From the NCBI GenBank assembly GCA_009809945.1, contig WTPW01000021.1, positions 564,285 through 628,284 on the forward strand: a stretch of 64,000 bases of DNA, in the 5' to 3' direction. Positions 45,458 through 57,340 of this stretch are shown in pieces. This DNA comes from Gigaspora margarita (Eukaryota > Glomeromycota > Glomeromycetes > Diversisporales > Gigasporaceae). Under the pieces are notes generated by a model that saw only the letters and a list, made by a program, of their open reading frames with translations, did not search any database and was not told the DNA's origin. The translations under genes and the position numbers were made by a program. Position 1 is the stretch's first letter. The number at the start of each line of letters is the position of its first letter.

Positions 45458-46051
45458 TATACTAATTATAAAAAATATAGTAATAGTAATAATTAATAAT
45501 TTTTATACTGAGATAAGGTAATATTTTGATAATATAATGCATAATAAATAGAAACAACAATAATAATAATGTTAATTATAATATAAGCCTATTAAAATTT
45601 TTAAAGTAACAACTTATATGTTTTAAGGATAGGGTTACAAATTATAAATTATATATAAAACTTGTAGTGCTAATCTTTTTTTTTAAAAAATTTATAAAAT
45701 TTTATTAAGCAAATTGTTTGAATTATTAAATAAAATTATCCTAAAAATAGTAAAATTATTAAAATTGGTTAAATAATTATCAAAATATAAAGATTTAAAT
45801 TTTAGCATCAAGGTTTAGGCCACAGATAAGTATTTAGATATACTTATATATATGTCTAAGTATTTATTCTTAGTATTAGATTTAAAAAAAAAAGAAATTT
45901 CTTTTAGTATAGTAAAAAGTTTCTATTAAATTTAATAAAGATAAAGCAAGATCTCATCTTTAATATTTAAAAAAAAATTTAGTATCAAAAGTTGTTTACA
46001 AAAGTTATACAGTCATAGAACATGTTATACCTGTTGATATATAAGTGTTAG
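45458..46051. other. AT-rich DNA without recognisable gene
   Basis: Only simple A/T-rich sequence seen. Confidence 0.5.
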
Positions 46052-47008
46052 TTTATAATAAAAATTATAATAAAAATATATGAATTTACTATAAATTTTA
46101 AGCCTTACATTATTTTCAACTTACATATTAACATTTTTCAAATTTGAGATTAAGCATATTGAAAATAGTAGATTAAGGTTATTTAGAACACTTTTTTAAA
46201 ATTTTGAAAATTTTTCATATTTTCTTAATAAAATTTTTGAGTTAATAAATTTGTAACCGTGGTTACTGTAACCGCATCCCAATCAACCAATCGAATTCTA
46301 AGATCAGGTGTAACGTTACACATTTGGGAAGAGTCAAAACAAACATTCAGTTTGTCAAAAATTGCTTCTAACTAAATTTCACATAGGAAACTACCTTTCG
46401 GGTACTAACAAAAAAATTCCTTGCTAAATTTTAAGATGCTATAGTTTTACTCTAACTCCTAGCTTCATGCTAACCCTAATCTTAATTGCATGAGTTTATT
46501 CTTATAGAAAAGTTGTTTTGATAGTCACATTACACCTGATCTTAGTTATGGGTTACAGTAACCTATGGTTACAAAATAATTAATCCAAATTTTTTAAAAA
46601 GAAAAGGATTTATAGTTTTAAAAATGTTATTAATATAAAATTTTATGCTAAACAAAGTTTACTTGGGCAATAAATAGATTGTCTTGGTAAAAAATAAGTT
46701 AACTATATACTAACTTATTTTTTTTTTACCAAAACAACATCTTTTGTCATCTAAGTAAACTTTGTTTAGCATGAAATTTTACATATAATAATACTTTTAA
46801 AACTAAAAATCTTTTTCTTTTTAAAAAATTTAATTAAAAAAATATGCAAAATTTGCAAAATTTTGAAAAAGTGTTCTAAATAACCTTAATCTACTATATT
46901 CAATATACTTAATCCCAAAATTTGAAAAAAGTTAATATGTAAGTTGAAAATAATATGATGCTTAAAGTTTATAGTAAATTCATATGTATTTATTATAATT
47001 TTTATTAT
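46052..47008. mobile_element. Palindromic element related to 16584-17461, with a MITE in its left arm
   Basis: The arms mirror each other about 46710 (ATGAATTTACTATAAA...TTTAGTAAATTCAT-type ends) and share AAGTAAACTTTGTTTAGCAT and TTGAGATTAAG(C/T)ATAT with the 16.6-kb palindrome. The left arm is interrupted at 46250-46575. Confidence 0.8.
46250..46575. mobile_element. Foldback MITE with telomere-like tract
   Basis: TTGTAACCGTGGTTACTGTA pairs with the complement of GTTACAGTAACCTATGGTTA. The interior AAAATTGCTTCTAAC...AAAATTCCTTGC matches 5552-5874; CTAACCCTAATC is at 46470-46482. Confidence 0.8.
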
Positions 47009-47228
47009 AATTTATTATCTAGCATAATGACTAATATGATAATAATATGATATCAACTAATCAAAATTAATTATTTTGTAAAACTAGGAGAAATTTGATC
47101 CAACAAAAGAAAACTTTATAATATATACAAGTATAATTTTTAAATAAAATATATTATTTTGTGTATATGTAGTTAATCACCAATCCAAATAAGATTAGTG
47201 CTATAGCTATTTTATTACTATATTTGGG

Positions 47229-47504
47229 TGGCATCTAAAGTGGAGGCAACTTAAATTTGATATTTTTTAATTAACTTTAGGGTTAGATCATTCTATATTA
47301 GAATTAGATTAGATTTTAGATAGATATATATAAACAAAATTGCTTTTTTGACATTTTTGATTAACACATCAACATAGGTTTATACTGTTGTATTTTGTAT
47401 TTTTCAGAATTTTTGCTTTTATTTCTTGTTTTGTGATTATTAAAATTTTATAATTTGATTGATAGTTGGTCACATGATTTGTTTCCACTTTAGATGTTCT
47501 CTAG
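47229..47504. mobile_element. Foldback MITE
   Basis: GCATCTAAAGTGGAGGCAAC pairs with the complement of TTTCCACTTTAGATGTTC. The right arm read inward (CATCTAAAGTGGAAAC...AATCAAATTATAAAATTTTA) matches the left arm of 24414-24611. Confidence 0.7.
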
Positions 47505-47510
47505 ATTTGG

Positions 47511-47760
47511 GGATCATCTAAAACCAGGCATGTTTATGTGATAAAAAGCCAATTAAATCATAAAGTTTGATCTTTATGGATCAGCCTGATGAGACAAAAA
47601 CAAAGAAAAAAGTAAACCCACAAAAATACAAGAAACCAGTATCTAAACCTGTCTAGAAGCATTAATAAAAATATTAGAAAGACAATTTTACTTATAAAGC
47701 AAGATCTAATCCTAACCCTAACTAACCCTTACTCTAATTTTAATTAAATAATCAAAAAAT
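47511..47760. mobile_element. One-ended relative of the same foldback family
   Basis: ATCATCTAAAACCAGGCATG...GCCAATTAAATCATAAAGTT matches the left arm of 24414-24611, and CTAATCCTAACCCTAACTAA follows at 47697-47730. No matching right end was found, so it looks truncated. Confidence 0.5.
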
Positions 47761-48812
47761 ATATAAATACACCTGGAATAAACAAATAAGTATACAATAT
47801 ATTATCAAATCTGATGATGAACCTTATAAAAAGTTTTTTTTTTTTACTAAATAACTATTATTTTTGGCTCTATGCAAAGTTGTAGAGCAGTTTCTTATGC
47901 TTCTACTAGTAAAAATCATTAAAATTAGACCAGTAGATAAGAATTTAAAAGTAAAAATATTATTTTAAATTATACAAAATTTTATATATACAGGCCAGAT
48001 CTGAATTGGCAATTAACATACCTTATATATAAGATTTGGTGAATTATGAAATCAAACTAAACAAAATAACTATTTTTTATTGGTTAGAATTAGAGTAAAG
48101 TAAGAGTAGTATATGGGTGTTTATATGTGTTATAGTAAAATTTTGCAAAAAATTTTTTTGTTAGAGTATAGTTTCTTAAGAAAATTTTAAGCTGCAAGTA
48201 ATTTTTTAAAATACTAATATTTTTTCAATTTTGCATTAGATTTGATTCTACAATCTGATTGGTTTATTAGATGAATATATTACAATATATATATCTAAAT
48301 TATACAACTCTTTTAAATATATATGACCCATTAATATCAACTTTGTTAATATCAACCTAAGTTACAAACCAAATTTTTATAAATTTTTTATATCAAAATT
48401 TTTATATATATATCAACTTTAATATAAATCCTCATTAATATTACTATCAACATAATTTTATATAATTTAGACAAGTCAAATAGGTTGATATTAATGAGGA
48501 TTATATGTATATATTTATTAAATTTTACTATTATATAAAAATTTAGTATAACCATAAAAAGTTTTATTAGTAGAACATTTTTCTATATAAATCCTATAGT
48601 ACTACTGCAATTATATAAAAATGATCTATATATACTCTATCCTTAATTCCAATTTTAATATTAATATATTAACTATAAGAGTTAATAACTATTATAATTA
48701 ATTAAATAATTCATGCTTTAGTATACAATATATACAATTTGCACTTATATAGGATTAATTAATATTATCTATTTTATATAAAATTATATAAATTATTTAC
48801 CATAATTAAAAA
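47761..48812. other. AT-rich DNA; shared module and small hairpin
   Basis: 47880-47945 carries the TTGTAGAGCA...ATCATTAAAATTAGACCA module also found in foldback elements at 4.0, 5.0 and 13.0 kb. A hairpin (AATCCTCATTAATAT / ATATTAATGAGGATT) spans 48427-48503. No gene. Confidence 0.5.
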
Positions 48813-49460
48813 AAGGATTGATATTCATACCTCATTTTTTGATATTTATTCCTTCTATCAAAATCAAAAATTTTAAAACTTTGAGCAAAGATATCTTGAC
48901 AATAAACTGACTAAATCCAATGAACTTTTTTTTATTTGCATTATATGAATTCATAGAATTTAAATAAAAAAAAGTTCATTGAATTTAATCAGATAGTTGT
49001 TAAAAAATCTTCACACAAAGTTAGAGAAAAATCCAAATGTCTATCAAAATAAAAGTTTTTTAAAACTTTGAATGAAGATATCTTGACAACAATCTGACTA
49101 AATTTGATGAATTTTTTTATTTTAATTTTATAAAATCATAAAATTCCAATAAAAAACGACTTTGTTCAGATAGTTGTCAAGATATTTTCACTCAAATTTT
49201 TAAAAAATTTTGGTACAGCTTTTATTTTAATAGATATTTTTGATTTTTCTCTAACTTTGAGCAAAGATTTCTCAACAGCTATCTGATAAATTCAATGAAC
49301 TTTTTTCATTTTAATTCTATAAATTCATATAATGTAAATAAAAAAAGTTCATTGTATTTAATCAGATGGTTGTAAAGATATCTTTGCTCAAATTTTTAAA
49401 TTTTTGATTTTTGATAAAGGGTATAAATATCAAAAAACGGGGTATGAATATCAATCCCTT
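48813..49460. mobile_element. Serial-hairpin element, six alternating units
   Basis: Ends AAGGATTGATATTCATACC / GGTATGAATATCAATCCCTT. Inside, a unit with GAGCAAAGATATCTTGACAA...TCAATGAACTTTTTT alternates forward and inverted: about 48880, 48965, 49060, 49150, 49250, 49340. Confidence 0.8.
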
Positions 49461-49652
49461 AAAAAAAAAATGCTAATTATATATTGACAAAAAATTTAGT
49501 CATAATTTCTAGATCTATTTTATATAGTTCTTTTATACTTATATTTAGTATTGAAAATTTGAAATTGCTATTATCTTGTTGTTTAATAAAAGCATTCTCA
49601 TATTATTGTTTATGGTAATATAATTAGCTTTTTATTTAATTTTCTTTTCTTA

Positions 49653-49829
49653 TATAGTCTAACTCCTCTATAGTCACACTGTTAGGATATAAAAGCTGTG
49701 ATTATAAAAAAAGTATGACTAATATAGTATATTTTTTATTTATTTATGGGATAATTATTAAAAATAAATTTGTAACTATATTAATTTTTGATTATAGAAA
49801 AGGCAACTATAAAACAGTTTGACTGTATA
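49653..49829. mobile_element. Pogo-like MITE
   Basis: TATAGTCTAACTCCTCTATA against the complement of TATAAAACAGTTTGACTGTATA. Imperfect but with the same CAGT...CCTCTATAGTCAC signature as 6212-8358. Confidence 0.5.
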
Positions 49830-50490
49830 TAATTTTTATTTTATTGTGAATAATTAATTTATATATTTGATATCTTTTAACATTATTTTGTTTTTAATTC
49901 TAAACTATTAAATCAAATATATTGAATAATTATTTATCTGTTTTCTAAACTAAAATTTGGTATATTTTATTAAATTTTGGTCAATAAAGAGAATTATTAT
50001 GAACTATTAACTTTTAAAATATTTTAGATATCATTGAGCGATTAACTTTTTAAAGCAGTTTGGATATATTATTATTAATAATTGTTAATATTAATCTAAA
50101 AATTTTTATATTTGAGCACATTGTTAATTAGCAAGTAGTTTTTTTTAAAGATAACTAACCGCATGTACATTTTAGTATTATATATAAATATTAGTAGTTT
50201 TTGTATAAATTTTTCATTAAATTTTTTAGAAATATTATATCTAAAGTTAATTGTTTACTAAAGTGTATTTTTAAATACCTGAAGCTAAAATTATCTTAAA
50301 TTATATGCAAAGTAATTTAATTTAAAGTGCTAAGCTTTTGAAATTACAATTTTAGATAGGATCAACTTTAGACTTAACCAAGCTTAATTTTAATTAATAT
50401 TAAGTATTATTTCCTGCTTTAAAAGCACATAAATATACTATTAAAATACAGTAATTTATATATGTATAATATCAATATATAATACAAGTG
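49830..50490. other. AT-rich DNA without recognisable gene
   Basis: Nothing seen. Confidence 0.5.
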
Positions 50491-50499
50491 TTTGTGGGG

Positions 50500-50945
50500 T
50501 ACCACTGGCACCCTTTACGATACAAAAACATGATTTTTTAAAATTCTGCTACAGAACTCACTATTTTGTAATATTAAAGAATTTTTTGTATTAGAATTAT
50601 GTAATTTCTATCGTGAATTACTATAAAAAAAATTCCGTTACAAACCTACTCAACGGGTAATACGTTGGTTCATATCATGAATTACTGTTAAAAATTCTCA
50701 TATAAAACTTGTGTGCTATTCTAATAATCACAATACAGTGTTAGGGTTTAACTAGTTCGCGTTGGAATTATTAAGGTTTCTATCATGTATTACTGTTATA
50801 AACCTTACTTTCTGGTGATACACGGTAAGTGACTCACTAACGCATTAACGTTATCCACATCTCAGTTAATCTAATTTCAAAGATACAAAGTGTTCATAAC
50901 GGATGAAACACGATTTTTTAAATTTCGCTACATAACTCACTATGC
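50500..50945 (+). repeat. R2 repeat block, inverted partner of 52950-54050
   Basis: Contains AATCACAATACAGTGTTAGG and CATTAACGTTATCCACATCT, both found complemented at 53860 and 53005. A direct repeat (CACGATTTTTTAAA ... CTACATAACTCACTAT) lies at both ends of the block. Confidence 0.75.
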
Positions 50946-51321
50946 CAGTAATCCGAAACTTGCAAGACGTAAGCGTACGTACCTACAATTTCATAGGCAG
51001 AAAAATTCATCTGATTGACTAATGTAAATCACTTGCCCAGGTAACTTATTTATAAAGGAATTTTTTAGAACAGAATGTTTTACTAACAAAAAAATCTCCA
51101 CAAAAGCCATTTCCAGCTTTAAATAAACGTTAATATTCACTGTTCAAAAGAATCTCAAAAGATATTACTCCTCATAGTCTTTATTTAAAGACAAAAATAT
51201 TACCGCCTATTGGAACACGCGAAAGTATACTATTCAGTACATAAAAAAACTTGAATTGTGTACTTCGTACATACGTACGTACATGATATAGTCTGATTCT
51301 ATTTACCAATTAAGTAAATTA

Positions 51322-51497
51322 CAGTAAACCCTCTATAAGTGCACCCTCTATAAGCGCACACCCTCTCTAAATGCACGCTTATATTTGGGCCCAATCTATA
51401 TTATATGATCTCTATAAATGCACTTTTATTATTGTTTTTCTAAGTGCACGTTGTTAAAGTCCGGTCCCAAGTGCGTGCACTTATAGAGGGTTTACTG
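51322..51497. mobile_element. 176-bp pogo-like MITE, TA target
   Basis: CAGTAAACCCTCTATAAGTG / CACTTATAGAGGGTTTACTG flanked by TA (51320-51321, 51498-51499). Repeated CTCTATAAGTGCAC subterminal motifs. Confidence 0.92.
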
Positions 51498-51974
51498 TAT
51501 TATGGTAAATATAAACCATGTTATTGTGTCTTATTTAAAGAAACAACAAGCGTTTTTCAAGAAACTTAATTCAAAGGTAATAACAATTGATTTGAATGAT
51601 ATTTTTCGCCTTTTTACTAAATAATTTAGCTTATGTTTGTATAATTTGAAGAATTCTGTAAATCATTTCTATTCATACTAGTTGAAACAAGAATAAATCG
51701 TTTACACTGCAAGATTACACAAACAAACCTAAAATACACGCAAGGTTGAAGCTGAATTTTTTAATAATTTCAGAAGAATCTGGACTAAATTAAAGACTTA
51801 ATCCAAAGCAAATTTATAAAAAAAAAAAAAAAAAAAAAATCTGGATGCACATGAGCTTTATTTGAGTTATAGTTTAAATTAGGCTAGATTTTGAAGTCAC
51901 ATTTTAAAAAAAAAATTTGCCGATGCATGTATTGTTTTTATCCGCGTAATTCAAACAAATTGTTCCGATAATGT
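51498..51974. other. No gene recognised
   Basis: Includes a poly-A run (about 51820-51839). Confidence 0.5.
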
Positions 51975-52190
51975 TGCAGGTCATAATGAAATTCGATCAT
52001 TGTGAAATTTAGGGTCTCAATTTAAAAATATAAGACCTACCAAAATCCACCTATACTCTTTCTCTAATGATTCTAGCCCTAAACCTTAACTATAAAAAAA
52101 AAATCTAATAAAAAAGGTCCCAAAAAATTTTGAAATCTGACATAAAATAAGTTCAAATTTCACAATGATCTGATTACATTCTGACCTGTA
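51975..52190. mobile_element. MITE family M1, copy C
   Basis: Arms CAGGTCATAATGAAATTCGA / complement of CTGATTACATTCTGACCTG; the inner block ATTTAAAAATATAAGACCTA and CCCTAAACCTTAAC match copies A and B, though the outer arms do not. Confidence 0.75.
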
Positions 52191-52289
52191 ACAATAATTA
52201 GCCGTGAGATTGTTGGTGTGATCATTAAATACATACACGTACCAGATCATGTTATTTTGCATGTAACGAATATCACATGACATTCAACT

Positions 52290-52460
52290 ATATAAGCTAT
52301 CGAAATAAAATCTTTCGACCAAATTTTCTCGACAACTATCCAATAAAATTCAATGATAAGTTTTTTTAAATTGTTTTTATTAATTAGTGGAATTCATTTA
52401 AAAAATTTTTATGGAATTCTGTCAAGTAGTTGTCAATAAATTTTTATCCAAATGTTTAGA
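52290..52460. repeat. Hairpin of the TTGACAACTATC unit
   Basis: TCGACAACTATCCAATAAAA...AAGTTTTTT pairs with AATTCTGTCAAGTAGTTGTC. Same unit as the 48813-49460 element. Confidence 0.55.
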
Positions 52461-52950
52461 AAATTTTCTGCCATTAGGTGTTATTTTTAAATATTTTTTT
52501 ATTTAGTTTATTAATTAGAATAAGTTTGAAAAAGTGACTAAATATCTATAGTATAGTACATATCTAATTAATTATGTTATTTTACTTGATATTTTAACAA
52601 TATATTAATAAAATATAAATTTAGTTCTATCTTTCTTCTTATAATAAAATTACCATCTGTCCTGTACATTTTTACCAATCATTTTGCACGTGTGAAAATT
52701 AGATGGCATAAATGGACATGATCACATGTCATGAGAAATTCACAATATTGATTATATCAAATACTCGTCGACATATAGTATTATGCTTGGTAAGTATAAG
52801 TGTGTAAATGAATTTTAGCTTTTAAGGCATGTGTAATTCATAGTAATAGATCAAGTTACACATTAATTATGCAACTGATCAGCAGATTTAATATAACGTC
52901 ATAACCGATGAATTTTTCCACGTTCTGATCAATTTGCTTTTCTTTTAAAG
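52461..52950. other. AT-rich DNA without recognisable gene
   Basis: No coding or repeat structure recognised. Confidence 0.45.
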
Positions 52951-54050
52951 AATCGAGTTTCGTTCGTTATGTGCATTTTGTATCTTTGAAATTGGATTAA
53001 CTGAGATGTGGATAACGTTAATAATATGCATTAGTGAGTCACATACTGTGTATCGCCAAAATACAGTCGCACCTCTCTAAGTGCACACCCCTAAGTGCAC
53101 ACCTCCGCTATATGCACACTATTGGCTAGCTTTGAAATTACTCACGTGCATGCATTTAGAGGGGTGCATATAATATGCTTAGACTTTAAAAACTTGTGCA
53201 CGTGCAGAATATGGAGGGTATTTAAGTCCAAGCTTGGGACCGGGCTAAAGTAATACTGGATTTTTTTACAACTTATTTTCGATTTTGGTCAATCGCAAAT
53301 AGTCGTTACATAGTAAAGCCTAAATTTTACTATGTAAATCGACCAGAAGCACTTAAGTAAATATGTTTAGGAGACCAAAATGCATATTCTACCAAATTTT
53401 CATACAAATTGGAGAATTTTTTATTATTTAACTTTTAACTTTTACGTTCGACGAAAAAATTAAAATTTTTTAAAAAAATATATTCGACAAACGTAAAATT
53501 AAAAGTTAAATAATAAAATATTCTTCAATCTTGCTAAAATTTTATCATTTGTGTATTAAGATCTCTCAAACAAGTTTACTTAAGCGATTTTAATCGATTT
53601 ACATAATAAATATTGGACTTTACTATGTAGCGACTATCATCGATCTTGGGGTAACTTATTTTTGGGTAAAGGCGTTAAAGTGTTGATCATGTGTTTGACT
53701 TCACTTTGATTGGCTATTTCTATAAAAGCACCCCCTCTAAGTGCACACTTATACCCAGTCCCCAGAGCATGCACTTAGGGGGGGGGGTGCGACTGTAGTA
53801 AGGGTTACAACAATATTGTGATAGAAACCATAATGAACTTAACTAATTTAACCCTAACCCTGTATTGTGATTATTTGAATAGCGCGCAAGTTTTGTATGA
53901 GAATTTTTAACAGTAATCCATAATAGAAACCACAATTATTTGATCAAACACAACCTTAAAAGTTATTATCTGTCGAATAGATTTGTAACAGAATTTTTTA
54001 TAGTAATTCACGATAGAAATTACAGTGATTCTAATACAAAATAATTCACC
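52951..54050 (-). repeat. R2 repeat block split by a pogo-like element
   Basis: 52951-53063 and 53796-54050 match the complement of 50620-50910. The element at 53064-53795 is missing from that copy. Confidence 0.75.
53064..53795. mobile_element. 732-bp pogo-like element, TA target
   Basis: CAGTCGCACCTCTCTAAGTG / complement of CACTTAGGGGGGGGGGTGCG, with TA on both sides. The interior includes a foldback (53303-53632: CATAGTAAAGCC...TACTATGTAG; centre near 53465). Non-autonomous. Confidence 0.9.
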
Positions 54051-54233
54051 TTTTCATCATTCGGGCTGCAGATCACTGAAGATCGTTTCTGTGCTGCAGT
54101 AAGGATCGATTAAATTGAAAATTCTTTTTACAGCGCTTTTCAAATTATTGTGATCAGCAAATTCCAAGCATCACACCGAAAATCAGGAATCTAGAAAAAA
54201 ATACCAACCTATGATTTGGCTAAAAATTAGTCT

Positions 54234-54422
54234 CAAAGTGGTGGTAGAAAAAATACGTTGTGACGTGATCGCCGGCCATTTACGATCTGATAAAATTATG
54301 TATTACATTGAACCGATTATAAATCGGATTAATAATCTTTTCAACAAAATACGTAATATGTTTTATCAGGTCGGAAGTGTTCGGCGATCACGTCACCGCA
54401 AAACTTTTCTGCTACCACTTTG
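54234..54422. mobile_element. 189-bp foldback element
   Basis: CAAAGTGGTGGTAGAAAAAA ... GACGTGATCGCC ... TTATGTATTAC pairs with GTAATATGTTTTATCAGGTC ... GGCGATCACGTC ... TGCTACCACTTTG. The open frame 54211-54519 is only this palindrome. Confidence 0.85.
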
Positions 54423-54584
54423 TCACCTTTCTATTATGATCTTCACCAGTTTATGGGCCTTTTTCAATAGAAGGTACCATTCTCCCCCAAAATTGAGTTT
54501 TTGCTATATATTATCATAAATTTAATGTTCAAATCACTTTAGGTTGGAATTAAGGTTCAAATAAAGACTGGAAGATTTTTAGGT

Positions 54585-54841
54585 TATTAAAAATTTTTAC
54601 AAACACAAATTACTAAAACCATTTCTGAGGAAGAGCATAACATTGAATTTTACTTCCAGTGAGCATAGGTGACCGATATGAAAGGTTTCAGTCATTTCTT
54701 GATTTGAATTTATCAGATGTTCAAGAGATAAAAAAAAAATTTGAAAAAAAACAGAAAAATATAGTAAAGGAAGGTTTAAACCCATCTTTCAGCACCAGTA
54801 AAAGCAATTTTGCTCTTAACATTTGCCTACCTACAACTTAA
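54585..54841 (+). pseudogene. Unrecognised gene fragment
   Basis: KFLQTQITKTISEEEHNIEFYF followed, after a frame change, by GDRYERFQSFLDLNLSDV and EIKKKFEKKQKNIVKEGLN, stop at 54839-54841. Composition is protein-like, with an acidic/lysine-rich helical stretch, but I cannot name a family. It may be part of a transposon gene. Confidence 0.35.
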
Positions 54842-55013
54842 ACCAATTCTAATTCTAATTTCAATTACTTAGCTTTAGACATACTGAATAATGAATATGA
54901 CAATATACCAGTAAAGTTAGTCTATAACTATATATTAACACTAATATAAACCTTACCCTATCTCAAAATCACTTTATACATAATAAAGGTCAACTAATAC
55001 ATTGACATAAGCC

Positions 55014-55300
55014 AAATACGTTATTTTTGGCATACTATTTTATGCAAAGAAGTTGAGAATTCTAGATCCTTCGCCTTATTGAGATTGATGATCTAAAAAA
55101 CTTTATTTCCGATGTGTCACGAAATATTTAATATCTTGCGCCGTACGTACGGTAAAGGACATTTAAAAACCTTAATCTCTATATAGTAATAATGCAGCAC
55201 AACGGAAATAAATTTTCTTAGATTATCGATCTCAATAAAGTAAAGGATCTAGAATTCTTAATTTATTTTAGAGTATAATATGCAAGAATAACGTTTACTT
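55014..55300. mobile_element. Inverted-repeat element with about 110-bp arms
   Basis: GAGAATTCTAGATCCTTCGC ... ACTTTATTTCCG pairs with CGGAAATAAATTTTCTTAGA ... AAGGATCTAGAATTCTT. Lies directly outside the end of duplication D2 copy 2. Confidence 0.8.
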
Positions 55301-55677
55301 AGTATCAACTTTTGCGCATAATATTAAAACTTAAAATCCATCCTACTGAATTTAGTTTATCTTTAAGATCTTTAGCCTATATAAAGTATTTGAGCTTTTT
55401 GAATTTCCCACATTGTACATACGTAAAGTTCAGTTGAAATTAAGATTATAGTTAGAGTTGTGTTAGATTCTTAGAATTCCTACATCGAATGTACGAGTAA
55501 AAACCTATTGACCAATCCTTTAATTGAAGTCCGTATTACTTATGCAAGACATTGCATTATGATTTTGGTGAAACATGTTTTTATTAAGTCCTTTAAAGTT
55601 GACCCAAATTTTTATGCATCAATTCAAGTCTCAAAATTGATCTCAATATAACTTTAATAACTTTTTCATAAATTCGG

Positions 55678-57340
55678 ATGGAAAATAATGGACATCAAGC
55701 TTTATTTCATGACTTGAGTTATGTATTTGGAACTATTGGAACTGTTTTATGGACTTTACAGTTATTGCCTCAAGGTAAAATTTTGCTACTGTAATTTCAG
55801 TCTTATTTTGGTGTGTAATAACGCTGTAATTTCATAATGCTTTTAAAAGTCTACAAGAATTGGCGTAATGAATCAACGAAAGGTATATTAATATTTATTC
55901 GTTTAAGTCCAAATAAGAGTGACAGTTAAATATACATTGAACTCAAAAGAAGATTTCTACTGGTTATATGATTAAGTTATGCAGGCCTATACATAAATCC
56001 AGTTTTCTTTCCAATTTAATGAATTCTGTAATTTAGAAATTCAATAAAAATTATTGTCACGGCTGATGCTGAAATTTTGACTTATTTTGATTGAAATTAT
56101 GAACAATTTTTTAGAATGTTATTTTCAGCCTTTTCTTTAATGCTAGGTTCGTATTTAAATATAAAATAATATTTAAAGGGTATATGGATTTTAGCAAGCT
56201 TATATTTTCAAATAAAGACCTCATATTTCAGCGTCAGATGCGACAAAAATTAATTTCAATGATGGATTTGGATCACTAGTTTATATGAATTAATTAATTT
56301 TGCGTTAATGCTCACCATTTTTTATACAAAAAGGTCTTTCGCCTATTACGATGTTAATTTGGGTGTGTATCAATTCTCAAATTTAATCAATTCAGTGCTA
56401 TTATAGCTTCTTTAACAACTCATTTACTGTGTGGTAAAAGGCTATGTCATGCTTATTTTACGCAGTTTACGCGGTGGTAGCTGAAATTTCAATCGTTCTA
56501 ATAATTCAACAAATGATATTTGGTGTGCTGTGCTTAATATGTGTTATGCAGTACATGTATTATGATAATTCCAAGTTCATTCGAAACAAAACAAAAACCG
56601 GACTCTTATTTTTTGTTATTTGTATAATGTGGGTCGGATTTCAAAGTATTTGCATTTTTGGAATTAGGGTAATAATTTTTCATTATATTATCATTTATTA
56701 TATTACTTGTGTTAATTTTATTATTTCTTATTACTATATTATATTTCTATTAAATTCCTTTCTATTTACTAAATTTTTATTTCGAAAACCTAGCTTGCAA
56801 ATCAAAAAAATATTGACTGGCCAAAAACAGTTTCTGGTATAATACCAACAGTACTGTGTTTAATAGGATATATACCCCAATTTTACGAAATCTATCGTGC
56901 GTTATTTATTCATTGTTTTTGTTTATTTTGTATTCATGAAAAAGAGAAGGTTTCTAGCAATATACCATTTACATTTATTTCATATCTTTTTTTTTTTAGG
57001 TAGAAAAATTGTATGTGGCATTTCATTGATATTTTTAGCAATCGACATGCTTGGAGCTTCTCTTAACACATTATGTCTAGGTAGATAAATTTACAACCTT
57101 TTGATTCTATAATAAAATTCAGCTTTATTAACTTTATTTTTAGCATTTAATGCGCCTCCATTCGATGCATATGCAACATCACTTTATTTTGCTATATTCA
57201 CATTGGATTTGATTATTTTTATATTATATTATTTACTTAATTGGATGCATAAAAAAAATTTCATTAACAATAATAACGGAATAGATAATAACCTTAATAA
57301 TGATGAAATTGTAGAGATAATAATTGACGATAAACTTTGA
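55678..57340 (+). CDS. PQ-loop repeat membrane protein, copy 2
   Basis: Paralogue of the minus-strand gene at 32026-33693. Exons: 55678-55774, 55850-55882, 56442-56668, 56794-56896, 57000-57080, 57144-57340; 245 residues. It reads MENNGHQALFHDLSYVFGTI...LLPQVYKNWRNESTK, then MSCLFYAVYAVVAEISIVLI, then second motif GYIPQFYEIYR, then FDAYATSLYFAIFTLDLIIF. No internal stop is seen in any exon, so it may be functional. The intron 2 junction has the same problem as copy 1: frame is kept only with a GG/CT boundary. In this copy the donor region reads GTATATTAA where copy 1 has GTATGTTAA, a weaker donor. Confidence 0.75.
56055..56245. mobile_element. Intronic MITE, family M1, copy A'
   Basis: Counterpart of 33103-33296: TGTCACGGCTGATGCTGAAA and complement of TTTCAGCGTCAGATGCGACA, within intron 2. 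Confidence 0.75.

Noticed and set aside
54211-54519. 102-codon frame
   Set aside because: Covers a palindromic element; both arms are translated in one frame.
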